Assembly (NCBI GenBank): GCA_900550615.1
Contig: URSX01000013.1
Location: forward strand, 1 to 26,590
Length of the DNA: 26,590 nt
Source of the DNA: an uncultured Eubacteriales bacterium
GTDB lineage: Bacteria > Bacillota > Clostridia > Oscillospirales > Oscillospiraceae
Direction of reading: 5' to 3'
The position numbers and the translations under genes were made by a program. This document shows positions 15,536 to 23,275 of the stretch, one piece after another. How positions within the stretch are numbered: position 1 is the stretch's first letter; the number at the start of each line of letters is the position of its first letter. The notes below the pieces were generated by a model. That model was not told the origin of the DNA, ran no database searches, and was given only the letters and a program-made list of their open reading frames with translations.

Positions 15536-16174
15536 ATGTTGACACAGAAAAAAATGCAGTACGATAAGGCCGGCCCCAAGGTGGCTGAGGCCCTGAACAA
15601 GCGCTTTTTTGAAGCCTATTATTGCTCCGACCGGGAGAGCGGCCTGCAGAAGGTGCTGGAGCTGATCCCCCAGAATCATGTGGTCTCCTGGGGCGGTACG
15701 TCCACGGTGGATGAGCTGGGCATCAAGGATGCTCTGCGCCAGCGGGGCCAGGCCGTCATCGACCGAGACACCGCCAAGGATGCCCAGGAGCGCAAGGAGA
15801 TGCTGAAAAAGGCCCTCACCTGCGGCACCTTCCTCATGAGCAGCAACGCCATCTCCTCTGACGGTGAGCTGGTGAACATCGACGGCACCGGCAACCGTGT
15901 GGCCGCCCTGTGTTTCGGCCCCGATCAGGTGGTGGTGGTAGCCGGTATGAACAAGGTGGCCGGAGATCTGGATGATGCCATGGGCCGGGCCCGCCAGGTG
16001 GCCGCCCCCATCAACGCCCAGCGCTTCCAGCTCAAGACTCCCTGCTCCGTAAACGGCCTGTGCGGCAACTGCAAGGGCGCCGACTGCATCTGCGCTCAGA
16101 TTGTTACCACCCGGGTCTGCAAGCCCGCCGGGCGCATCAAGGTGGTTCTCATCGGCGAGGACCTGGGCTTCTAA
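15536..16174 (+). CDS. LUD-domain (lactate utilisation-like) protein with C-terminal cysteine cluster
   Basis: A 212-residue LUD (DUF162) protein. Residues ~1-150 match the fold shared with LutC/YkgG: WGGTSTVDELGI, VIDRDTAKDAQERK, FLMSSNAISSDGELVNIDGTGNRVAA and VVVVAGMNKV are typical. The last ~45 residues hold a dense cysteine run, CSVNGLCGNCKGADCIC plus a later Cys, plausibly an iron-sulfur or metal site. The ATG follows AAGGAGG by 8 nt and lies 16 bp after prfA. LutA and LutB are not in the window, so the protein probably does not work in the classical lactate operon. Its substrate is unknown. Confidence 0.85.
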   Translation: MLTQKKMQYDKAGPKVAEALNKRFFEAYYCSDRESGLQKVLELIPQNHVVSWGGTSTVDELGIKDALRQRGQAVIDRDTAKDAQERKEMLKKALTCGTFLMSSNAISSDGELVNIDGTGNRVAALCFGPDQVVVVAGMNKVAGDLDDAMGRARQVAAPINAQRFQLKTPCSVNGLCGNCKGADCICAQIVTTRVCKPAGRIKVVLIGEDLGF

Positions 16175-16188
16175 GAACTGGCGAAAAA

Positions 16189-16204
16189 CCTTTTTCTAAA
16201 AAGG
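16189..16204 (+). promoter_or_regulatory. Hairpin covering the ribosome site of the Sua5-CoaE gene
   Basis: CCTTTT (16189-16194) pairs with AAAAGG (16199-16204). The AAGGGG Shine-Dalgarno (16201-16206) lies in the 3' arm, 8 nt before the TTG start. Confidence 0.4.
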
Positions 16205-16214
16205 GGAAATCAAT

Positions 16215-17843
16215 TTGAAAACAAGGGTATTTCACCCCGAAAACGGGGAAAATGAGATTATAGGGGCGGCGGAGATCCTCCGCTCTGGCGGCCTGCTGGG
16301 CATCCCCACGGAGACCGTGTACGGCCTGGGGGCCAATGCCCTCAATGAGGATGCCGTGCTGCACATTTTCCAGGCCAAGGGCCGTCCTCAGGATAACCCG
16401 CTGATTCTCCATGTACCGGATGCCGGCTGGCTGGAGCGCTACTGCCGGGAGGTGCCGGAGACGGCCTACCTGCTGGCGGAGAAATTCTGGCCCGGCCCCC
16501 TGACCATGATCCTGCCCCGCAGGCCCGTGGTTCCCCTGCGCACCACCGGGGGACTGGACACTGTGGGTGTCCGCTGCCCGGATCATCCGGTGACCCGGGA
16601 GATCATCCGGCGCGCCGGTGTGCCCGTGGCCGCCCCCAGCGGCAATACCTCTGGCCGGCCCAGCCCTACCAGCGCCTCCGACATGCTGGAGGACATGGAC
16701 GGGAAGATCGACGGCATCGTTGACGGCGGGCCCTGCCGGGTGGGGGTGGAGTCCACCATTATCGACCTCACCGTCAGCCCACCCCGACTCCTGCGTCCCG
16801 GCGGCCTGCCGCTGGAGGACCTGCGCCGTATTCTGGGCGAGGTGGCCGTGGACAAGGCCGTTACACAGAAGGTAACGGGCAGCGAGCCGCCCCGGGCTCC
16901 GGGTATGAAGTATCGCCACTATGCCCCCCACGCCCCGGTGACGGTGGTCACTGGCCGGCCCGAACGCAGCGCTGCATTTATACAGGCTGCGCTGCAGGAG
17001 GGGGAGGGTGTCATCTGCTTCGAGGAGTATGCGTCCCTGTTCCTCGGCCACCAGGTGCAGTCCCTGGGCGCGTCCACGGACACTGCCCAGCAGGCCCACC
17101 GGGTCTTCGACGCCCTGCGGCGGTTTGACAGCACGGAGGTGTCCCATATCTATGCCCAGTGCCCCGATGACCGGGGCCTGGGCCTGGCGGTGAGCAACCG
17201 ACTGAAAAAGGCGGCGGGCTTCCACATTGTGGACGCTGATCGCCTGCCCGACCTTGTCATCGGCATCACCGGCGGCACCGGCAGCGGCAAGACCAGCGCC
17301 CTCCGGGCCCTGGAGACCCTGGGCGGCAAGATCATCGACTGCGACGCGGTGTATCACCGGGAGCTGGCCGCCAACGCCGCCATGCGCCGGGACATCACCG
17401 ACGCTTTCGGCGACGTATTTGACGGAGAGCGGCTGGACCGGCAGAAGCTGGGCAGCATTGTCTTCTCCGATCCGGACGCCCTGCAAAGACTCAACGACAT
17501 CGTGAATTTTCACCTGCTGCCTGTGATCCGGCAGCAGGCGGCAGGTCGGCTTCTGGTGGGGCTGGACGCCATCAACCTCTTCGAGAGCGGCCTGGCGGCC
17601 CACTGCCGGGAGACGGTAGCGGTGCTGGCGCCCCGGGAGCAGCGGGTGCGGCGCATCATGCAGCGGGACGGAATCACCGAGGAATATGCCCGGCTGCGCG
17701 TCGGCGCCCAGCAGCCGGAGGAATACTATGAGAGCCGCTGCGGGCGGGTCCTGTATAACCGGGCGGAAAGCGCCGGAGAATTTGAAGCCCAGGCACGGAG
17801 CTTCTTCAGAAATCTGATTCAGGAGGTATTTGACCATGAGTGA
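16215..17843 (+). CDS. Fusion of threonylcarbamoyl-AMP synthase (Sua5/TsaC) with dephospho-CoA kinase (CoaE)
   Basis: A 542-residue continuous frame. Residues 1-~210 are the YrdC/TsaC domain (GGLLGIPTETVYGLGANA, AKGRPQDNPLILHV, PSGNTSGRPSPT) and ~230-340 the Sua5 domain (APGMKYRHYAP at its start). Together they make threonylcarbamoyl-AMP from threonine, bicarbonate and ATP. Residues ~346-542 are a CoaE kinase: LVIGITGGTGSGKT with P-loop 353-360, IIDCDAVYH, and LGSIVFSDPDALQRLNDIVN. CoaE phosphorylates dephospho-CoA in the last step of CoA synthesis. The start is TTG with AAGGGG 8 nt upstream; no suitable ATG exists. No stop or ribosome site separates the domains. The stop overlaps the next start by 8 bp. 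Both halves keep their key motifs. Confidence 0.9.
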   Translation: MKTRVFHPENGENEIIGAAEILRSGGLLGIPTETVYGLGANALNEDAVLHIFQAKGRPQDNPLILHVPDAGWLERYCREVPETAYLLAEKFWPGPLTMILPRRPVVPLRTTGGLDTVGVRCPDHPVTREIIRRAGVPVAAPSGNTSGRPSPTSASDMLEDMDGKIDGIVDGGPCRVGVESTIIDLTVSPPRLLRPGGLPLEDLRRILGEVAVDKAVTQKVTGSEPPRAPGMKYRHYAPHAPVTVVTGRPERSAAFIQAALQEGEGVICFEEYASLFLGHQVQSLGASTDTAQQAHRVFDALRRFDSTEVSHIYAQCPDDRGLGLAVSNRLKKAAGFHIVDADRLPDLVIGITGGTGSGKTSALRALETLGGKIIDCDAVYHRELAANAAMRRDITDAFGDVFDGERLDRQKLGSIVFSDPDALQRLNDIVNFHLLPVIRQQAAGRLLVGLDAINLFESGLAAHCRETVAVLAPREQRVRRIMQRDGITEEYARLRVGAQQPEEYYESRCGRVLYNRAESAGEFEAQARSFFRNLIQEVFDHE

Positions 17844-19230
17844 GGAGAGAAAGGCCCTGCGGGAAAAGCTTCTTTCCCAGCGGAAGAACGGCTATGACCG
17901 CATCAAGCCGGAGGAGCTGCAGGCCATGGAGCGCTACTGCGGCCTGTATAAGACCTTCCTGCAGCAGGGCAAGACCGAGCGGGAGTGCACCCGGGTGACG
18001 GTGGAGCTGGCCCGGCAGGCGGGATTTCAGCCCTATGAGCGGGGCATGGTCCTGTCCGCAGGGGATAAGATTTACCGGGTGAATCGGGACAAGAGCGTCA
18101 TGCTGGCCGTGGTGGGCCGGGAGAGCCTGGCCCAGGGCGCGCACATCGTGGCCGCCCACATCGACTCTCCCCGCCTGGATCTCAAGCCCAATCCTCTGTA
18201 CGAGGACAGCGAGCTGGCCTACTTCAAGACCCATTACTACGGCGGCGTCCGCAAATACCAGTGGGTGACCATTCCCCTGGAGCTTCACGGCGTGGTGGCG
18301 CTGAAGGATGGCACGGTGGTGCCGGTGAAGCTGGGCGAGGGGGAGGAAGCCAAGCTTGTCATCACCGACCTGCTGCCCCATCTGGGCGGTGAGCAGGGGA
18401 AGAAGCCCCTGAACGAGGCCATTCCCGGAGAGAGCCTGAATATCCTGCTGGGCAGCTGCCCGGTGGGCGAGGAGGACGAGAAGGACCGGGTCAAGATGCA
18501 CGTTCTGGAGAAGCTGTACGAAAAATATGGCATCACCGAGGACGATTTCACCTCCGCCGAGCTGGAGGCTGTACCGGCGGCCCGGCCCACGGATATCGGC
18601 CTGGATGCCAGCCTTATCGGCGCCTACGGCCATGATGACCGGGTGTGTGGCTACGCGGGCCTGCAGGCCATTCTGGAGCTTTCCGGCCCGGCCAAGACCG
18701 CCGTGTGCATGCTGGCGGACAAGGAGGAGATCGGTTCTATGGGCGTTACGGGCATGCAGTCCGCCGCCTTCGATACCTTTATGCACGACCTGTGCGACGG
18801 GCAGGGTGTGCCTCTGCGGGCCTGTTACGAAAACTCCTTCTGTCTCTCCTGTGATGTGACGGCGGCCTACGACCCCAATTTCCCCGAGGTGTTTGAAAAG
18901 CGCAACGCCGCCTTTGTCAATTACGGCATCGGCCTGTGCAAGTACACCGGTGCCCGGGGAAAATCCGGCGCGTCGGATGCCTCGGCGGAGACGGTGGCCT
19001 ATGTGCGCCGGGTGCTGGACGAGGCAGACGTTCTGTGGCACATTTCCGAGCTGGGCAAGGTGGATGCCGGCGGCGGCGGCACCGTGGCCATGTACATGGC
19101 CAACCGCAACATCGCCACCCTGGATGCAGGTGTGCCGGTGCTGAGCATGCACGCTCCCTTTGAAACCGTGTCCAAGCTGGACTGCTATATGACCTATAAG
19201 GGCTGCAAGGCCATTTACGAAGCGGAATGA
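17836..19230 (+). CDS. M18-family zinc aminopeptidase
   Basis: A 464-residue cytosolic metallopeptidase of the aspartyl aminopeptidase (M18) family, which trims N-terminal residues of peptides. Metal-site motifs in order are AAHIDSPRLD (His108, Asp110), GAYGHDDRVCGY (Asp267/268), ADKEEIGSMG (Glu297/298) and, near the C-terminus, LSMHAPFE. I chose the ATG at 17836 because an AGGAGG site lies 9 nt upstream. It overlaps the end of the Sua5-CoaE gene by 8 bp, so it is translated from the same transcript. Confidence 0.94.
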   Translation: MSEERKALREKLLSQRKNGYDRIKPEELQAMERYCGLYKTFLQQGKTERECTRVTVELARQAGFQPYERGMVLSAGDKIYRVNRDKSVMLAVVGRESLAQGAHIVAAHIDSPRLDLKPNPLYEDSELAYFKTHYYGGVRKYQWVTIPLELHGVVALKDGTVVPVKLGEGEEAKLVITDLLPHLGGEQGKKPLNEAIPGESLNILLGSCPVGEEDEKDRVKMHVLEKLYEKYGITEDDFTSAELEAVPAARPTDIGLDASLIGAYGHDDRVCGYAGLQAILELSGPAKTAVCMLADKEEIGSMGVTGMQSAAFDTFMHDLCDGQGVPLRACYENSFCLSCDVTAAYDPNFPEVFEKRNAAFVNYGIGLCKYTGARGKSGASDASAETVAYVRRVLDEADVLWHISELGKVDAGGGGTVAMYMANRNIATLDAGVPVLSMHAPFETVSKLDCYMTYKGCKAIYEAE

Positions 19231-19273
19231 ACACATATTGCCAGCGCGGCTGGATAGAAAAGGAGAACAAGAA

Positions 19274-20170
19274 ATGAGCACTCAGTTTACGCTTTCCTGT
19301 TGCTCCACGGTGGATGTTCCCTATGAGCACCTTGTGCAGCGGCAGATCCCGGTGCTGTTTTATACCTATGTGGTGGATGGCCGGGAGTATGTGGACGATA
19401 TGGGCCGCGACCCCCAGGCGCTGCCTCAGTTTTACCGCTTTTTGCAGGAGGGGAAGCTGCCTCTGACCTCCCAGATCAATGTGGCCGCCTATGTGGAGTT
19501 TTTTGAGCAGCAGCTGCAAAAGGGTGACCTGCTGCACATCGCCTTCACCTCCGGCCAGTCCGGCTCGGTGAACAATGCCTGCATCGCGGCCGAGATGCTG
19601 CGGGAGAAATACCCGGAGCGGAAAATTCAGGTCATTGACTCCCTGTGCTCCTCCTCGGGCTACGGCCTGCTGGTGGACGAGGCGGCGGACCGCCGGGATG
19701 CCGGCCAGACCCTGGAGGAGGTGGCCAGGTGGGTGTTGGAGAACAGGAACCGGGTGCACCACCAGTTTTTCTCCTCCGATATGACTCAGTTCCGCCGCAC
19801 GGGCCGGGTGTCCGGCGCGGCGGCCATGGTGGCCACAGTGCTGAATATCTGCCCCATCATGCGTCTGAACGACGAGGGACGCATCATCGCCTATGATAAG
19901 GTTCGCGGCAAGAAGAGGGCCGTGGCCGTGACGGTGGAGAATATGCTGCAGCATGCCCAGGGGGGCGCCGATTACAGCGGCCGCTGCTATCTCTGTAACT
20001 CCGCCTGCCCGGAGGATGCCAGGCTCCTGACAGATGCCATTGAGGAGAAGTTCCCCCATCTGCGGGGGAAGATCGTCCAGTGCGACATTGGCACAATCAT
20101 TGGCTCCCACGCCGGTAAGGGCACTGTGGCTGTGTTCTTCCTGGGGGACGAGCGGCCGCATATGGAATAA
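19274..20170 (+). CDS. DegV family fatty-acid-binding protein (copy 1)
   Basis: A 298-residue DegV-fold protein; the family binds fatty acids and, with a FakA partner, can present them for phosphorylation. Diagnostic parts are LPLTSQINVAAYVEFFE, LHIAFTSGQSGSVNNA, VIDSLCSSSGYGLLV, DMTQFRRTGRVSG and VYDKVRGKKRA. The N-terminus is odd: CCSTVDVPYEHL stands where most DegV proteins have TDS(T/A)ADLP, so the Asp is lost. The ATG at 19274 follows AAAGGAG. It is 43 bp after the M18 gene. No FakA-like kinase is in the window. Confidence 0.92.
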   Translation: MSTQFTLSCCSTVDVPYEHLVQRQIPVLFYTYVVDGREYVDDMGRDPQALPQFYRFLQEGKLPLTSQINVAAYVEFFEQQLQKGDLLHIAFTSGQSGSVNNACIAAEMLREKYPERKIQVIDSLCSSSGYGLLVDEAADRRDAGQTLEEVARWVLENRNRVHHQFFSSDMTQFRRTGRVSGAAAMVATVLNICPIMRLNDEGRIIAYDKVRGKKRAVAVTVENMLQHAQGGADYSGRCYLCNSACPEDARLLTDAIEEKFPHLRGKIVQCDIGTIIGSHAGKGTVAVFFLGDERPHME

Positions 20171-20255
20171 ATACGGTCGAAAATACCTGCGGGATTTTCC
20201 TGCAAGGCTTTTTATGGAGAGGAAAACAGATCATTTGGAGGATGGAGAAAGCATC

Positions 20256-21509
20256 TTGGAAGATTTTTTGAAGGAGAGCATGGCCTGCCTGGCCCAAGAG
20301 GATGAGCAGGTGGGCACATGGCTGCATAAGGAATATAGGCGGCAGCAGGAGAATATTGAGCTGATCGCTTCGGAGAATATCACCTCCCCGGCGGTGATGG
20401 CCGCCGTGGGCAGCTGCCTGACCAATAAGTATGCCGAGGGGTATCCCGGCCACCGGTATTACGGCGGCTGCGAATATGTGGACGAGATCGAGCAGCTGGC
20501 CATTGACCGGGCCAAGGCCCTTTTCGGCGCGGAATATGCCAATGTGCAGCCCCATTCCGGGTCCCAGGCGAATTTGGCGGTCTATGCCGCGCTGCTGCAG
20601 CCGGGAGATACCCTGGTGGGCATGGACCTGTCCGGCGGCGGACATCTGACCCATGGCGCGGCGGCCAACCAGTCCGGCAAGCTCTATCGGGCGGTCAGCT
20701 ACGGGGTGGATCCCCGGTCGGGCCGCATCGACTACGACCATGTGGAGGATGTCGTAAAGAAGAACCGCCCCAGGCTCCTGGTGGCGGGGGCGTCCGCATA
20801 CCCCCGTGCGCTGGATTTTAAGGCCTTTGCCGACATTGCCCACCGCCACGGGGCTCTGCTCCTGGTGGATATGGCCCATATTGCGGGCCTGGTTGCCGGC
20901 GGGCAGCATGAAAATCCCGTGCCCTATGCCGATGTGGTCACCACCACTACCCACAAGACCCTCCGGGGTCCCCGGGGCGGGGTGATCCTGGCCAGGGAGG
21001 AGTGGGCCAGGAAAATCGACAGCGCCGTGTTCCCCGGCCTGCAGGGCGGCCCGCTGCTCCATGTCATCGCCGGCAAGGCCGTTTGCTTCCGGGAGGCCGG
21101 AACGGCCGCCTTTGCCGACTATGCCCGCCGGGTGGTGGAAAATGCCGCCGCATTGGCGGAGACGATGGAGGCGGAGGGCTTCGATCTGGTTTCCGGCGGC
21201 ACGGATAACCACCTGCTGCTGGTGGACCTGCGTGGCCATGGAGTCACCGGCCGGGAGCTGCAGGAGCGGCTGGACGCCCTGCGCATCACGGTGAATAAGA
21301 ACGCCATCCCCAACGATCCGGAAAAGCCCACGGTCACCAGCGGTGTGCGCATCGGCACGCCCTGCGTCACCAGCCGCGGCTTCACACCGGAGGATATGCG
21401 GACCATTGCCGGGTGTATCGCCCGGGCCTGCCGGGGCCATGCGGCGGACAGACAGCTTATCCTGGATGCCGTGGAGGAGATGACCTGCCGCCACCCGCTG
21501 TATCAGTGA
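20256..21509 (+). CDS. glyA: Serine hydroxymethyltransferase
   Basis: A 417-residue PLP enzyme converting serine and tetrahydrofolate to glycine and methylene-THF. Motifs are IELIASENITS, NKYAEGYPGHRYYGGCEYVD, QPHSGSQANLAVY, HLTHGA and the PLP-lysine motif TTTTHKTLRGPRGG (Lys234). The start is uncertain. I took the TTG at 20256 because GGAG lies 8 nt upstream and the resulting length matches the family. An ATG at 20214 (14 residues longer, weak ribosome site) and one at 20280 (site too close) are alternatives. It lies after DegV with an 85 bp gap and no terminator. Confidence 0.94.
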   Translation: MEDFLKESMACLAQEDEQVGTWLHKEYRRQQENIELIASENITSPAVMAAVGSCLTNKYAEGYPGHRYYGGCEYVDEIEQLAIDRAKALFGAEYANVQPHSGSQANLAVYAALLQPGDTLVGMDLSGGGHLTHGAAANQSGKLYRAVSYGVDPRSGRIDYDHVEDVVKKNRPRLLVAGASAYPRALDFKAFADIAHRHGALLLVDMAHIAGLVAGGQHENPVPYADVVTTTTHKTLRGPRGGVILAREEWARKIDSAVFPGLQGGPLLHVIAGKAVCFREAGTAAFADYARRVVENAAALAETMEAEGFDLVSGGTDNHLLLVDLRGHGVTGRELQERLDALRITVNKNAIPNDPEKPTVTSGVRIGTPCVTSRGFTPEDMRTIAGCIARACRGHAADRQLILDAVEEMTCRHPLYQ

Positions 21510-21513
21510 GTAT

Positions 21514-21541
21514 AAGTACGCCCATGGGCGCATTTGTACTT
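21514..21541 (+). terminator. Palindrome right after glyA, possible terminator
   Basis: The palindrome CGCCCATGGGCG (21519-21530) is nested in AAGTAC (21514-21519) and GTACTT (21536-21541). No long T run follows, so termination is only a possibility. Confidence 0.4.
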
Positions 21542-21563
21542 CTGAAAACCCCTGATCTTCAGT

Positions 21564-21626
21564 CCGGGGAGGAAAGCCGCGCGGAAAGCCGAGGCTTAGC
21601 GGCAGCCCTCAAAAATATATCCCCGG
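21564..21626 (+). other. Candidate structured RNA segment between glyA and the aldolase gene
   Basis: CCGGGGA (21564-21570) pairs with TCCCCGG (21620-21626). Inside, GCCGC (21576-21580) pairs with GCGGC (21599-21603), and AAGC/GCTT (21586-21589, 21594-21597) closes a CGAG loop. I could not assign it to a known RNA class. Confidence 0.35.
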
Positions 21627-21646
21627 CCTATTGAATTTCGCAGAGG

Positions 21647-21704
21647 ATAGGAGTATTCTTTGGTTGCCCCGGTCATTCCGGGAAAAACAAAAGAATGATC
21701 CTAT
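21647..21704 (+). promoter_or_regulatory. Long inverted repeat abutting the aldolase ribosome site
   Basis: ATAGGA/TCCTAT, ATTCTTT/AAAGAAT, GTT/AAC and CCCGG/CCGGG stack into one hairpin of about 58 nt with short internal loops and a TCATT apical loop. The GGAGG Shine-Dalgarno begins at the next base (21705). Confidence 0.6.
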
Positions 21705-21717
21705 GGAGGAATAAACC

Positions 21718-22482
21718 ATGAAAAACGCATTGCGGGAAAAACTGGCCCGGGGGGAAAAGGCTCTGGGAACGTTCGTCATCAGCGGCAGCACCGATGTGGT
21801 GGAGTGCCTGGGCTGCACAGGGTTGGATTTTGTCATTCTGGATAATGAGCACGGCTGCATCGAGCCGGAGACTACTGCACTGCTGGTGCTGGCGGCGGAG
21901 CGGCGGAATATCACGCCCCTGGCCCGGGTGCGGGAGATCAGCCGTCCTGCCATTTTGAAGCTGCTGGATGTGGGGGCTCAGGGCCTCATCATTCCCAATG
22001 TCCACAGCGCCGACGAGGTGCGCACCATCGTCCGTTTCGCCAAGTATGCGCCCCTGGGCCAGCGGGGCTTTGCCTCCAGCAGGAAGGACGGCTGGGGCAC
22101 GGACTCTCTGGGCTCCGTGGAGGAGACCATGGCCCATTTTAACCGGGAGACAATGGTGATGCCCCAGTGCGAAACGGCGGAGGCTCTGGCGGATATTGAG
22201 AACATCGTGGCGGTACCCGGGGTGGACGGCATTTTTGTGGGCCCCTTCGATCTGTCCATCTCCATGGGCCTGCCGGGACAGTTTGACGATCCCCGTTTCG
22301 TGGCGGCTCTGGAGCGGATCCTGGCCGCCTGCCGCCAGGCGGGCAAGCCCACTATGATCTTCGCCGGGGATGGCGCTGTCGCCGCCCATCGGTTTGCCCA
22401 GGGCTTTGACAGCGTGGCCATGAGTCAGGACATCGCCCTGCTTATCTCCGGGGTGAAGGCGGAGATGGCCGCCTGCCGCTGA
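21718..22482 (+). CDS. HpcH/HpaI family class II aldolase
   Basis: A 254-residue TIM-barrel aldolase of the HpcH/HpaI family (relatives: HpaI, GarL, RhmA), which cleaves 2-keto-3-deoxy acids to pyruvate or a related keto acid plus an aldehyde. Visible motifs are FVILDNEHG (catalytic His region), PLARV, GAQGLIIPNVHSADEV, the MPQCETAEAL metal-ligand segment and VPGVDGIFVGPFDLSISMGLPG. The ATG follows GGAGG by 8 nt. No sugar-acid transporter, dehydratase or regulator is adjacent, so the physiological substrate cannot be named. A strong bidirectional terminator follows. Confidence 0.9.
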   Translation: MKNALREKLARGEKALGTFVISGSTDVVECLGCTGLDFVILDNEHGCIEPETTALLVLAAERRNITPLARVREISRPAILKLLDVGAQGLIIPNVHSADEVRTIVRFAKYAPLGQRGFASSRKDGWGTDSLGSVEETMAHFNRETMVMPQCETAEALADIENIVAVPGVDGIFVGPFDLSISMGLPGQFDDPRFVAALERILAACRQAGKPTMIFAGDGAVAAHRFAQGFDSVAMSQDIALLISGVKAEMAACR

Positions 22483-22492
22483 ATCGGATCCA

Positions 22493-22532
22493 AAAAATTC
22501 TCCGGGAGCCGTGGGGCTCCCGGAGAATTTTT
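22493..22532. terminator. Bidirectional terminator between convergent genes
   Basis: A stem of about 18 bp (AAAAATTCTCCGGGAGCC with its complement) has a 4 nt loop and a T run on either strand. It serves the aldolase gene (+) and the SOD homologue (-), whose stop codon it touches. Confidence 0.92.
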
Positions 22533-23169
22533 ACGGATGGGGAAAGGGTGGCTGCCCGGCGAACACAGCCCCATAGCGCCGGGAGAGAACGTCCCAGTTG
22601 AGCAGCGGCAGCACCGCCTCTATGTAGGCCGCCCGGTCGTCTCCATAGGTGAGCTCGTAGGCGTGGCGATACAGATCCAGACACAGAATGGGCCGCAGCG
22701 GCAGGGCTGTGGCCTGCCCCGGCGTAAAGAGGAGCCGCAGCCGTCCCTGGCTGTCCGACAGGATCCAGGTATAGCCCTCCCGCCGGTCGCTCAAGCTGGT
22801 CTGCCGCAGACCCCGCAGCAGATCCTCCATGGAGCCGAAGCAGCGGCAGACGGCCTCCGTCAGCAGCGGCTGGGGCGTGGTGGAGCGGGCCGGGGCCAGG
22901 GAGGGGAAATACAGCGTGTGGTTATATACGGCTCCGCCGTGCTCTGCCACCTCCGCCTTGATGGCCCAGGGCAGGCAGTCCGGGTGGAGCAGCAGCTGCG
23001 TGAGAGGGCGGCGCTGCAGGGCCGGATAGGGCTGCAGTGTGCGGTTCAGCTTCTCCACATGGCTGCGGAAGATCTGGTCGTGGTGCGTCATTATGGTGGC
23101 TCGGTTCAGGTTTGGCTCCAGAGCGGAGGAGGTGTAGGGCAGCCGGGGGAGCGTATAGGGGAAGGTCAT
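22531..23169 (-). CDS. Divergent Fe/Mn superoxide dismutase homologue
   Basis: A 212-residue protein with the Fe/Mn-SOD layout: LPYTSSALEPNLNRATIMTHHDQIF at the N-terminus, NHTLYFPSL in the middle and DLYRHAYELTYGDDRAAYIE near the end. The four metal ligands appear kept: His29, His84, Asp165 and His169. Second-shell residues differ: the gateway Tyr of classical SODs (HHxxYV) is replaced by His37, the histidine pair after HHD is Ile-Phe, the WEHAYY Trp and Glu are Tyr and Arg, and the WNH Trp is Tyr. The Gln of GQATAL sits where Mn-type SODs carry theirs. It may be a true SOD with altered kinetics or a relative with another role. The start ATG has GGAAAGGAT upstream. Confidence 0.82.
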   Translation of the reverse strand: MTFPYTLPRLPYTSSALEPNLNRATIMTHHDQIFRSHVEKLNRTLQPYPALQRRPLTQLLLHPDCLPWAIKAEVAEHGGAVYNHTLYFPSLAPARSTTPQPLLTEAVCRCFGSMEDLLRGLRQTSLSDRREGYTWILSDSQGRLRLLFTPGQATALPLRPILCLDLYRHAYELTYGDDRAAYIEAVLPLLNWDVLSRRYGAVFAGQPPFPHP

Positions 23170-23220
23170 GGGCAGCGCATCCTTTCCGAATAAAAATCAC
23201 GCTTTCAGTATATGCACCCC

Positions 23221-23249
23221 TTGACAAAAGATGATGTAGGGGGCAAAAT
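23221..23249 (+). promoter_or_regulatory. Promoter for the NimA-like gene
   Basis: A consensus -35 TTGACA (23221-23226), a 17 bp spacer and CAAAAT (23244-23249) as -10. Confidence 0.55.
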
Positions 23250-23275
23250 GAGCGGTGAAAAGGAGGTGCTTCTCT

